Notes: generated by a model not told the origin, from the sequence alone. 9,619 nt of DNA from Caldifarciminota bacterium (GCA_011049385.1 DSBX01000342.1:1-9619); one strand, 5' to 3'. Shown: positions 1 to 6,422, numbered from the stretch's first letter. Program-made: numbers and translations.

Positions 1-1577
1 AGGCCGAGGGCGTCCTGCCGCTCGAGGAGTTTCGCAACCCGGACGAGGTGGCCGAGGGGCAGGAGGTCAGGGTTTCGCTGGAACAGCTCGAAGACCGGGA
101 GGGTTTCCCGGTCATCTCGAAGAAGCGGGCCGACTTCCAGCTCGCGTGGGAGCTGATAAAGGAGAAGTCGCAGAGCGCCGAGGGCGTCAAGGCGACGGTG
201 ATGCGGCGGGTCAAGGGCGGTCTGGCGGTCGAACTGATGGGCCTCGATGCCTTTCTGCCCGGCTCGCAGGTTGACCTGCGGCCGGTGCCGAACCTCGACG
301 TGATGATCGGCCGGGAACTCGAAGTGAAGATCATCTCGGTCAACTGGTACAAGAAGAACATCGTCGTCTCCCGGCGGGTCCTGCTCGAGGAACGGCAGGA
401 AGAAGTCCGGCGCGAGTTGTTCGCACGGCTCCAGGTCGGCGACGTGATGGACGGTACGGTCAAGACCATCACCGACTTCGGCGCCTTTGTTGACATCGGC
501 GGGGTTGACGCATTGCTGCACATCTCCGACCTGGCGTGGACCAAGGTCGTGCATCCCAAGGAAGTCGTCAATACCGGCGACGAGATCAAGGTCAAGGTGC
601 TGTCGGCCGACGAGGCCAGCGGCCGGATTACCGTCGGTTACAAGCAGTTGACGCCGCATCCCTGGGAGCAGGTCGAGGAGAAGTACCCGATCGGCGGTCG
701 AGTGCGGGGCCGGGTGACGACGCTGGCCGAGTACGGCGCGTTCGTCGAACTCGAGCGCGGCATCGAGGGGCTGATTCACATCTCCGAGATGTCCTGGACC
801 AAGGCGATTCATCACCCGTCACAGTTGCTGACCGCCGAGGAGGAGGTCGAGGCGGTCGTGCTCAACATCGACAAGGAGAACCGCCGCATCAGCCTCGGGC
901 TCAAGCAGACGATGCCCGACCCGTGGTCGCTGATTGACGAGAAGTACCACGTCGGCCAACGGATGGAAGGCCGGGTTCGGTCACTGAAGGACTTCGGCGC
1001 CTTCGTGGAGATCGAGGAGGGCATCGAAGGGCTGATTCACAATGCTGACCTGTCCTGGACCAAGCGAATCAAGCACCCGCGCGAGGAGTTGAAGAAGGGT
1101 CAGGTTGTCGAGACGGTCATCCTCGGGGTGGATAAGGAAAGCCGGCGGATTACCCTCGGTCTCAAGCAGACTCAGGAGGACCCGTTCTACCAGATCAGCA
1201 AGGAACTCAAGCCCGATGACATAGTCAAGGCGAGGATCATTGATCTGCCCAAGCCGGGTGTGGTCGTAAGCCTGCCCCACGGCATCGAGGGTTTTGTGCC
1301 GCTGGGATATCTCATCCGCGGCGGGAAAAAGGCCAAGGACAACTACCAGATCGGCGAGGAGTTGGAACTGAAGGTGATGCGGCTGGATCTCAACAACCGG
1401 CGCATAGCCCTGACCGAGCGGCTTGAGGCCAGCCTCGAAGATGAGAAACCGGAGGCGAAGCCGGCGCGCCGCCGTGGACGCCGACGCGCGCAGGTGGAGG
1501 AGGAAGAGGTTGATTTCGGTACCGACCGCTTCACCCTCGAGGACCACCTCCGGGACTTCGTCGACGACGAGGAGTAG
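1..1577 (+). CDS. rpsA: 30S ribosomal protein S1, 5'-truncated by window edge
   Basis: Binds mRNA on the 30S subunit and helps translation initiation. The reading frame is open to the left edge from base 3 (it reads AEGVLPLEEF, a typical S1-domain strand), so the GTG at 48 is internal, not the start. Visible OB-fold S1 repeats: end of the first (to about 130), second about 183-390, third about 439-645, fourth about 694-906, fifth about 952-1167, sixth about 1218-1425. Repeats 3 to 5 carry the hallmark G.V....DFGAFV/EYGAFV, the (L)LHIS or LIHIS/LIHNADLSWTK segment and a closing R.I.LG.KQ motif. Repeats 2 and 6 are more diverged, as usual for S1. After the last repeat comes a basic patch (RRRGRRR) and an acidic tail ending DDEE. 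The visible part is about 525 residues, so only the start and part of repeat 1 are missing; six repeats match the bacterial long form. Stop TAG; mtaB follows 46 bases later. Identification is secure. Confidence 0.95.
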   Translation, partial: AEGVLPLEEFRNPDEVAEGQEVRVSLEQLEDREGFPVISKKRADFQLAWELIKEKSQSAEGVKATVMRRVKGGLAVELMGLDAFLPGSQVDLRPVPNLDVMIGRELEVKIISVNWYKKNIVVSRRVLLEERQEEVRRELFARLQVGDVMDGTVKTITDFGAFVDIGGVDALLHISDLAWTKVVHPKEVVNTGDEIKVKVLSADEASGRITVGYKQLTPHPWEQVEEKYPIGGRVRGRVTTLAEYGAFVELERGIEGLIHISEMSWTKAIHHPSQLLTAEEEVEAVVLNIDKENRRISLGLKQTMPDPWSLIDEKYHVGQRMEGRVRSLKDFGAFVEIEEGIEGLIHNADLSWTKRIKHPREELKKGQVVETVILGVDKESRRITLGLKQTQEDPFYQISKELKPDDIVKARIIDLPKPGVVVSLPHGIEGFVPLGYLIRGGKKAKDNYQIGEELELKVMRLDLNNRRIALTERLEASLEDEKPEAKPARRRGRRRAQVEEEEVDFGTDRFTLEDHLRDFVDDEE

Positions 1578-1603
1578 TCCAGGTCCGGGCGCGATGTCCG
1601 CGG

Positions 1604-1616
1604 TTACCGGCGGTAA
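1604..1616. repeat. 13-base interrupted palindrome in rpsA-mtaB spacer
   Basis: TTACC-GGC-GGTAA is a perfect 5-bp inverted repeat around a 3-base centre (6 bp if read as a palindrome around one G). It ends 7 bases before the preferred mtaB start, where a Shine-Dalgarno would normally lie. It could be an operator-like site or a small mRNA hairpin affecting mtaB initiation. Short inverted repeats are frequent by chance in GC-rich DNA, so function is only a suggestion. If mtaB starts at ATG 1594, this is coding sequence. Confidence 0.3.
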
Positions 1617-1623
1617 GCCAGCG

Positions 1624-2838
1624 ATGCGTGCCGCCATCGTGACCGCCGGTTGCAGACTGAACCAGGCCGAGAGCGATGCGCTCTCGGCCTGGCTTCGTTT
1701 GCAGGGCTTCACGGTCGTGCGCGAGCCGGCCGAGGCCGATGTCTGTTATGTCAACACCTGTACCGTCACCGCCGCGGCGGACCGGAGTTCGCTCCAACTC
1801 GTGCGCAGGGCGGCAGGACGGGACGGTACCCGGGTAGTGGTGATGGGCTGTCTGGCCGAGCGGCGGCCCGAGCGACTGCGGGAGATTCCGGGCGTGAGTG
1901 AGGTCTGGTCGGCCCGCGAGAAGCGGCGGGCGACCGGGTTGGTGCCGGTGCCGGTGCGAAGCCGGCCCCTGCTCAAGGTCCAAGATGGCTGTGACCGGGG
2001 CTGTGCCTTCTGTGTCGTGTCCAGGGTGCGGGGCGCGCCGGTATCGGTGGACCCGGACCGGGTCGCTCACGCGGTCGCCGACCTCGTCAGCGCGGGCCAT
2101 TGCGAGGTGGTTCTGACCGGGCTCAACCTCGGCCGTTACCACCACGGTGCGACCCGGTTGGCCGGACTGCTGGCACGGCTATTGTGCGTGCCCGGGTCCT
2201 TTCGGCTTCGTCTCGGCTCGCTCGAGCCGGACAGCATTGACGACCGGTTGGTCGAGGCGCTGGCCGATGAGCGCATCTGCCCGCACTTTCATCTCGCCCT
2301 GCAGAGCGCGGACGACCGACTGCTGACGGCGATGAACCGGCGCTACGGTTTTGCGGCATTTCGGAGGCTGGTCGGGCGGCTGGTTCGGGACCGGACCGAT
2401 GCCTGCATCGGTGCCGACGTCATCTCGGGACTGCCCGGGGAGAGTCCGGAGTCGGCCGGACTCACCCACGAGCGGCTGGCGGAACTGCCGCTTGCCTACC
2501 TGCACGCCTTCACCTACTCGGTGCGGCCCGGGACCCCGGCCGCGCAGATGCCGGGCCGTGTTCCCGCGCACGAGGCGAGCGCCCGCACCGCACGGTTGAG
2601 ACGACTCTCGACCGAGTTCGGCCGGCGCTACGCCTCGAGATTCCCGGGCAGTGTCCGGGACGCGGTGGTCGAGAGTGACCGGGTGGTGGTGACCGATAAT
2701 TACCTACGAGTCCGGCTGTGCGAACCGACGGCGATCGCGGCGCGTCGTAACTGCCGGGTGCGGATTGAAAGCATGACCGCTTCGGTGTCGGCCCCGCTGG
2801 CCGCGCTGGTCGGTCTTTGCCAAGAGGAGAACCAATGA
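1624..2838 (+). CDS. mtaB: tRNA (t6A37-C2) methylthiotransferase MtaB, radical SAM
   Basis: Predicted to add a methylthio group to C2 of N6-threonylcarbamoyladenosine at position 37 of ANN-decoding tRNAs (ms2t6A), using SAM and two Fe-S clusters. From ATG 1624 (404 residues) the N-terminal MTTase domain has its three cluster cysteines at C10 (GCRLNQAES), C46 (VNTCTVT) and C76 (MGCLAE). The radical-SAM CxxxCxxC motif is C123-C127-C130 (DGCDRGCAFC). A TRAM-like RNA-binding end starts near residue 340 and includes VTDNYLRVRL. The GCRLNQ/VTDNYLRV wording favours MtaB over MiaB or RimO. Start choice: the frame stays open back into rpsA (ATG 1594 is also possible), but MtaB proteins begin a few residues before the first cysteine, which fits 1624. 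No good Shine-Dalgarno is visible, and a small inverted repeat at 1604-1616 lies just upstream. The protein is slightly shorter than the usual 430-450 residues. Its stop overlaps the ompH-like start (ATGA). Confidence 0.9.
   Translation: MRAAIVTAGCRLNQAESDALSAWLRLQGFTVVREPAEADVCYVNTCTVTAAADRSSLQLVRRAAGRDGTRVVVMGCLAERRPERLREIPGVSEVWSAREKRRATGLVPVPVRSRPLLKVQDGCDRGCAFCVVSRVRGAPVSVDPDRVAHAVADLVSAGHCEVVLTGLNLGRYHHGATRLAGLLARLLCVPGSFRLRLGSLEPDSIDDRLVEALADERICPHFHLALQSADDRLLTAMNRRYGFAAFRRLVGRLVRDRTDACIGADVISGLPGESPESAGLTHERLAELPLAYLHAFTYSVRPGTPAAQMPGRVPAHEASARTARLRRLSTEFGRRYASRFPGSVRDAVVESDRVVVTDNYLRVRLCEPTAIAARRNCRVRIESMTASVSAPLAALVGLCQEENQ
2823..2830 (+). promoter_or_regulatory. Shine-Dalgarno deciding the ompH-like start
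   Basis: AGAGGAGA, with GGAG ending 5 bases before ATG 2835, fixes that start. The frame extends back to an in-frame TTG at 2817, but that would put extra residues in front of a clean signal peptide. The ribosome site lies inside the last codons of mtaB, consistent with coupling through the ATGA overlap. Confidence 0.8.
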
Positions 2839-3788
2839 AGCTCTGCTACGCTTTCGTGGCCGTGCTGGCGCTCGCCCTGGCGGTGTCGGCCCAGCCCGCC
2901 AAGGTCGGGTATGTGGACTCGGACGAGGTCATCGCAAAGTACGAGGAGGCTCGGGAAGCCAAGTCCCGGCTGGAACGCGACGTGGCCGGGTTCCGGACCG
3001 AGGCCGAGTCGCTACGCTCGCTCTACCAGGAGGCGCTGGACGAGTACCAGACCCAGGAACTGTCGCTCTCCGAGGAGGGCAAGCGGGCGAGGATGGCCGA
3101 GGTCGAGCAACTCAAGCGGCGCTATGACCTGTTCGTCGAGGAGGTCTACCGCAAGGGCGGCAAGATTGACCAGAAGAACAGCGAGTTGATCGCCCCGCTG
3201 GTCCAGAAGATCGGCGAGGTCGTCAGCGAGGTGGCGAAGCAGGAGGGGTTCACGCTGGTCCTGGATGCTTCCAAGGCCGAGATTCTTTATTCTTCCACGG
3301 GTTTGGACCTGACCCGGTTGGTCATTGACGAACTCAACCGGGAGTACGCCGCGGTCGGACCGGTGACCGAACGTAACATGGTCTATGCGATTCTGCCCGT
3401 TTTCGCGACCAACGATGAGGCTCGGCAGGAACGGATTGACCTGCGCGTGCGCGAGTTCATCTACAACCTGGTCCGGGTCCAACCCAAGACCGACATGGTG
3501 GCCAATGCCCGGGTTGACGAGCAGTTGACCCAGCGCGGGGTGTCGGGCCGGGCCGCATCGGGCCGGGACGCGATTGACGTCGGCACCGCGCTCAACGTTG
3601 ACTACGCGATTCTCGGGACCTGCACCAGGCAGGGCCGGCAGATTGACTTCACGCTGACGATCGTCGACATCCGGATGAGCAACGAGGACCTGAAGACCGA
3701 GACCGGACAGACGCAACGCGAGGAACGACTCAACGAGGAGGTCGGTCGCGTCGTGCAGGTCCTGCTGGCCTCAGTTGTTGAACCCTGA
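2835..3788 (+). CDS. OmpH/Skp-like periplasmic protein fused to a TolB_N/CsgG-like domain
   Basis: 317 residues. Residues 1-19 form a signal peptide (MK, hydrophobic run, cleavage likely after VSA19). Residues 22-172 are OmpH/Skp-like: the opening strand KVGYVDSDEVIAKY, a long charged coiled-coil hairpin (about 35-135), and the closing strand GFTLVLDASKAEILY. Skp proteins are periplasmic chaperones for outer-membrane proteins, and ompH beside lpxD is a classic arrangement. Skp is usually about 160-170 residues, but here about 135 more follow (181-317). They open with MVYAILPVF and contain IDVGTALNVDYAILGTC, then an IDFTLTIVDIRMSNED strand pair. That matches the pattern of the TolB N-terminal/CsgG/FlgO-type fold (ILPF..., GxxLxVDYxLxGxV, lxLxDxxTGe). 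I see no internal ribosome site or stop, so the fusion looks genuine. OmpH assignment is good; the C-terminal family call is by pattern and moderate. Confidence 0.85.
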   Translation: MKLCYAFVAVLALALAVSAQPAKVGYVDSDEVIAKYEEAREAKSRLERDVAGFRTEAESLRSLYQEALDEYQTQELSLSEEGKRARMAEVEQLKRRYDLFVEEVYRKGGKIDQKNSELIAPLVQKIGEVVSEVAKQEGFTLVLDASKAEILYSSTGLDLTRLVIDELNREYAAVGPVTERNMVYAILPVFATNDEARQERIDLRVREFIYNLVRVQPKTDMVANARVDEQLTQRGVSGRAASGRDAIDVGTALNVDYAILGTCTRQGRQIDFTLTIVDIRMSNEDLKTETGQTQREERLNEEVGRVVQVLLASVVEP

Positions 3789-3791
3789 CGA

Positions 3792-3815
3792 TAAGGGACG
3801 GGCCCCGGGGCCTTA
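3792..3815. repeat. GC-rich inverted repeat in ompH-lpxD spacer
   Basis: The 34-base gap between the ompH-like stop and lpxD ATG 3823 holds a perfect 12-base palindrome GGCCCCGGGGCC (3801-3812). A second inverted pair, TAAGG (3792-3796) and CCTTA (3811-3815), overlaps its right half, so the two pairings are alternatives. No T-run follows, so it does not look like an intrinsic terminator. It might form an mRNA hairpin tuning lpxD translation. If lpxD starts at TTG 3775 or 3778, this sequence is coding. Confidence 0.3.
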
Positions 3816-3822
3816 CGGACAG

Positions 3823-4428
3823 ATGCCCGAAACACACCGCCTGACGGTCGGTCCGGGCGTGCACATCGGGTCCGGGGTCAGTATCGGCGAAGGTGCCATC
3901 CTCGGCGCCAATGCGGTCCTTCTCGGCCCGGCGGTAATCGGCGGTCGGGTACGCATCGGGCCGGGCGCGGTCATCGGCTGTCAGGGGTTCGGCTACGAAT
4001 GGACCGGCACGGGTTGGCGGTGGCTGGAGCACGGCGGCCCGGTTGTCATCGAGGAGAATGTGGACATCGGCGCGGGTGTGACCGTCGCCCAGGCGAAGGC
4101 CGGCCGTGAAACCAGGATTTGCCGCGGGACAAAGATTGACGCCCACGTCCACATCGGCCACAACGTGCGCATCGGCCGCGACTGCGTCATCGCGGCGATG
4201 ACCGGGATCGCCGGCAGCGCGTTCATCGGTGACAGGGTACGGATCGGCGGCCAGGTCGGTATCAGCGACCATGTCCGGGTCGGCGACGACGCGATAATCA
4301 TGGCCCGGTCCGCGGTCTTCCGCTCGGTCCCGGCCGGGGCCTGCTACTCCGGGAACCCGGCTCGACCCCACGATGAGACGACGCGCCTTTGGGCCCGGGT
4401 GCGACGTCACTTTCTGCCCCGGAAATGA
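3823..4428 (+). CDS. lpxD: LpxD-like UDP-3-O-acylglucosamine N-acyltransferase, left-handed beta-helix domain only
   Basis: LpxD transfers a 3-hydroxyacyl chain from ACP to the 2-amino group of UDP-3-O-acylglucosamine, the third lipid A step. From ATG 3823 the 201 residues are almost all hexapeptide repeats of a left-handed beta-helix (VHIGSGVSIGEGAILG, VRIGPGAVIG). LpxD-specific marks are GCQGFGYEWTGTGWRW (residues 52-67), the catalytic-histidine segment HVHIGHNVRIG (H113, matching E. coli H239), TGIAGSAFIGDRVRIGGQVGI, and a closing YSGNPARP. Missing is the roughly 100-residue N-terminal uridine-binding domain of normal LpxD (about 340 residues). There is no room for it: the frame is closed by a stop at 3691, inside the ompH-like gene. 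Alternative starts are TTG 3775/3778; none has a strong ribosome site. The context (ompH before, lpxC after) supports LpxD, but another sugar N-acyltransferase of the same fold is possible. Ends in an ATGA overlap with lpxC. Confidence 0.8.
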   Translation: MPETHRLTVGPGVHIGSGVSIGEGAILGANAVLLGPAVIGGRVRIGPGAVIGCQGFGYEWTGTGWRWLEHGGPVVIEENVDIGAGVTVAQAKAGRETRICRGTKIDAHVHIGHNVRIGRDCVIAAMTGIAGSAFIGDRVRIGGQVGISDHVRVGDDAIIMARSAVFRSVPAGACYSGNPARPHDETTRLWARVRRHFLPRK

Positions 4429-5222
4429 TGACCCGTGCGCGGACCATCGTGCGGCCGCTGTCCTTGCGCGGCCCGGGCATGTTCAGCCGGCGGCCGGTCG
4501 AACTGCGCATGCGGCCCGCAGAGCGTGGGGCCGGGCTCTCATTCAGGCCCGGCCTGAAGGTGGAACCGAACCGGGCGCGGGCAGGTGTACACTGCACAGT
4601 CCTGACGCGGCGCCAGGTGAAGGTCAGCGCGGTCGAGCATCTGCTCGCCGCCTGTGCCGGGCTCGGGGTGACCGATGTCGAGTTCGACTGCCCGGGTGGC
4701 GAACCGCCCTTCGGTGACGGGAGCAGCCTGCCTTTCGTGCGGGCACTGCTTCGGGCCGGGCTTCGCGACGCCGGTCTGCGGTTGCCGATGGTGGTGCGGG
4801 AGCCGGCGCTGGTCCAGGCTGATGGAGGGTATGCCATCGCCTGCCCGGGTCGTGGCCTGCGCGTGACCTGCGTTACCAATTTCCCGTGGGTCGGGCCGGA
4901 GTCGTTCGAATGGACGCCGGGTCCGGGCAGGTTCGAGCGCGAGCTTGCCGGGGCGCGGACCGTTGCCCTGACCCGCGAGAGCGCGACAGACCTGGGCCGG
5001 GAACTCGGCCTGCGCTTCGCCCTGTGCCGGCGCGGGGAGTTTGTCCTGCCGGCGCGGCCGAGGATGGCCGGTGAAGCTTGTCGGCACAAACTGCTCGACC
5101 TGCTCGGCGACCTGGTCCTGCTGGGGCGGCCGGTTGCCGCGCACCTGTTCGTCTTTCGCCCCGGTCACCGGCTGAACCTGGAGTTGGTGCGGCGGCTGGA
5201 CATTCAGAAGGAGGAGAGATGA
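4425..5222 (+). CDS. lpxC: UDP-3-O-acyl-N-acetylglucosamine deacetylase, short and divergent
   Basis: Zinc amidase that removes acetate from UDP-3-O-acyl-GlcNAc, the committed step of lipid A synthesis. 265 residues against about 300-305 usually. The catalytic set is intact: VSAVEHL with E71/H72 (E. coli E78/H79), PFGDGSSLPFV (residues 95-105), ART (177-179), RHKLLDLLGD with zinc ligands H221 and D225 and adjacent K222, and PGHRLN with H248 (E. coli H265). Oddities: the usual G(V)GLHSG loop reads GPGMFSR, so the normally conserved His19 is Phe20. The second subdomain also lacks the common DFxHPxI wording, and the stretch before RHK is shortened. ATG 4425 overlaps the lpxD stop (ATGA); ATG 4428 is also possible. 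The order lpxD-lpxC-fabZ-lpxA, with lpxC directly before fabZ, recalls the lpxC-fabZ pairing (often a fusion) of Bacteroidetes; here they are separate genes overlapping by one base. Activity is inferred from the retained residues. Confidence 0.9.
   Translation: MMTRARTIVRPLSLRGPGMFSRRPVELRMRPAERGAGLSFRPGLKVEPNRARAGVHCTVLTRRQVKVSAVEHLLAACAGLGVTDVEFDCPGGEPPFGDGSSLPFVRALLRAGLRDAGLRLPMVVREPALVQADGGYAIACPGRGLRVTCVTNFPWVGPESFEWTPGPGRFERELAGARTVALTRESATDLGRELGLRFALCRRGEFVLPARPRMAGEACRHKLLDLLGDLVLLGRPVAAHLFVFRPGHRLNLELVRRLDIQKEER
5208..5214 (+). promoter_or_regulatory. strong Shine-Dalgarno deciding the fabZ start
   Basis: AAGGAGG is the best ribosome site in the window. Two adjacent ATGs follow at 5219 and 5222. 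Spacing is 4 bases to the first and 7 to the second, so 5222 is preferred, giving a TGATG stop-start overlap with lpxC. The site lies inside the last lpxC codons. Confidence 0.8.
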
Positions 5223-5644
5223 TGAACCGTGAGGATATCAAGCGGCTGTTGCCGCACCGCGAGCCGTTCCTGTTCGTGGACGAGGTCACCGAAATCGGCG
5301 AGGACCGGATCGAGGCCTACCGCGACATCAGGCCGGACGAGTTCTATTTCCCGGGTCACTTCCCGGGCTTCCCGGTCCTCCCCGGCGTACTGATGGTCGA
5401 GGCTATCGCCCAGGCCGGGATCCTGGTCGTGCTGGCCCGCGAGGAGTCGCGTGATGGCCGCAAGACGCTCTTCGCGGCAATCGAGCGGGTGCGGTTCCGC
5501 CGCCCGGTGCGGCCGGGCGAGCGACTGCTGTTGAGTGCGCGGATACTGGGCGGCCGGGCCGGGGTGTACAGAATCGCCGGGGAAGCCCGGGTCGGCGAAG
5601 AACTTGCCTGCGAGGCGGTCGTTACCGGCGCCCTGCGGGAGTAG
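5222..5644 (+). CDS. fabZ: (3R)-hydroxyacyl-ACP dehydratase FabZ
   Basis: Dehydrates beta-hydroxyacyl-ACP to trans-2-enoyl-ACP in fatty-acid elongation, in the cytoplasm. 140 residues, the normal length for a single hot-dog fold. It shows the N-terminal signature LLPHREPFLFVDEV (residues 9-22) and the active-site block FPGHFPGFPVLPGVLMVEAIAQ, with catalytic His46 and Glu60. A later strand reads FAAIERVRFRRPVRPGE. No residue is obviously abnormal. It sits between lpxC and lpxA, as in many diderms. FabZ and the Lpx acyltransferases compete for 3-hydroxyacyl-ACP, so co-expression balances phospholipid against lipid A. The strong ribosome site implies higher translation than its neighbours. An ATG three bases upstream is the alternative start, adding one Met. 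Confidence 0.95.
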   Translation: MNREDIKRLLPHREPFLFVDEVTEIGEDRIEAYRDIRPDEFYFPGHFPGFPVLPGVLMVEAIAQAGILVVLAREESRDGRKTLFAAIERVRFRRPVRPGERLLLSARILGGRAGVYRIAGEARVGEELACEAVVTGALRE

Positions 5645-5657
5645 GCCGGGAAGGCGA

Positions 5658-6422
5658 GTGATTCACCCCAGCGCGGTCATCGGGCCGGAGGTTGAGGTCG
5701 GGCCGGGTTGTGAAGTCGGCCCGTTCTGCTCGCTGTCCGGCCGGGTACGGCTCGGCCGGGACTGCCGGCTTGCCGCCGGGGTCGTCATCGGCGCCGAGCC
5801 GATGGACCGTCATTACACGAGCGAGGAAACCGAGGTCGTCATCGGCGAACGCAACGTCTTCCACGAGTACGCCAGCGTTCACCGCGCGACCGGCGCGGGC
5901 AACCGCACCGTCATCGGCCGCGGCAACCGGGTCATGGCATACGTGCACATCGCCCACAACTGCCGGGTCGGCGACAATTGCGTCATCACCAACGCCTGCC
6001 AGCTTGGGGGACACGTCGAGATTGGCGATGGCGCCAACCTTGGCGGCCTGGTCGGCATACACCAGCACTGCCGGGTCGGGACTCTGGCCATGGTTGGGGC
6101 CTGGACCTACGTCAACCGCGACATCCCACCCTTCCTGCTGGCCGAGGGTCGGCCCTGCCGGGTTCGCGGTCTCAACAGTGTGGGGCTGGACCGGGCCGGG
6201 GTGGCGCCGGGCGCCCGGGCGGTCCTGAAGAAAGCCTATCGGCTGATGTACCGTTCCCGCCTCGGCCTGAGCGCGGCGGTCGAGGCCATCAAACGCGACT
6301 TGCTGCCCGAGGCGGCCGAGCGCGGCGGCGAGGAGTTGTTGCATTGCCTGTTCTCATTCATCGTTACAAGTGGGCGCGGCATCGAAATGCGCGCCCGGGA
6401 AGAAGAAACGGAGGAAGCGTGA
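5658..6422 (+). CDS. lpxA: acyl-ACP--UDP-N-acetylglucosamine O-acyltransferase
   Basis: First lipid A step: transfers a 3-hydroxyacyl chain to the 3-OH of UDP-GlcNAc. 254 residues, typical for LpxA (about 255-262). The left-handed beta-helix runs from residue 4 to about 160. Catalytic and substrate residues are visible: HIAHNCRVG with H97 and H100 (E. coli H122/H125), QLGGH119 (H144) and GIHQHC with H135 (H160). IPPFLLAEGRP (156-166) resembles the family's DVPPYVIAQG. The helical C-terminal domain has AYRLMYRSRLGLSAAVEAI and the closing FIVTSGRGI motif, followed by an acidic tail EEETEEA. The start is GTG 5658, read by alignment with family N-termini (MIHPSAVI); GGGAAGG at 5648-5654 is a plausible ribosome site 3 bases upstream. 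The frame runs back into fabZ without homology. The position matching the E. coli acyl-chain ruler Gly173 is Ala148. The stop overlaps the next gene's GTG (GTGA). Confidence 0.94.
   Translation: MIHPSAVIGPEVEVGPGCEVGPFCSLSGRVRLGRDCRLAAGVVIGAEPMDRHYTSEETEVVIGERNVFHEYASVHRATGAGNRTVIGRGNRVMAYVHIAHNCRVGDNCVITNACQLGGHVEIGDGANLGGLVGIHQHCRVGTLAMVGAWTYVNRDIPPFLLAEGRPCRVRGLNSVGLDRAGVAPGARAVLKKAYRLMYRSRLGLSAAVEAIKRDLLPEAAERGGEELLHCLFSFIVTSGRGIEMRAREEETEEA
6410..6415 (+). promoter_or_regulatory. Shine-Dalgarno for the propeller gene
   Basis: GGAGGA lies 3 bases before GTG 6419 (GGAGG is 4 bases away). It supports this GTG, which gives a clean signal peptide, over any in-frame start back inside lpxA. 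It lies within the last lpxA codons. Confidence 0.65.

Noticed and set aside
48..50. GTG as the start of rpsA
   Set aside because: The frame is open to the left edge and the upstream codons already read as S1-domain sequence, so the gene is truncated by the window.
694..1167. DNA-level tandem repeats around 771-803 and 1031-1063
   Set aside because: The similarity (gattcaca...tcctggaccaag) reflects homologous S1 domains in one protein, not a separate repeat element.
1423..1623. N-terminal extension of MtaB into rpsA
   Set aside because: The extra residues are Arg/Ser-rich shadow translation of the S1 tail; the family N-terminus begins at 1624.
981..1712. Minus-strand open frame (243 codons) opposite rpsA and the mtaB start
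   Set aside because: Overlaps the conserved S1 repeats; low-complexity Leu-rich translation with no motif; a shadow.
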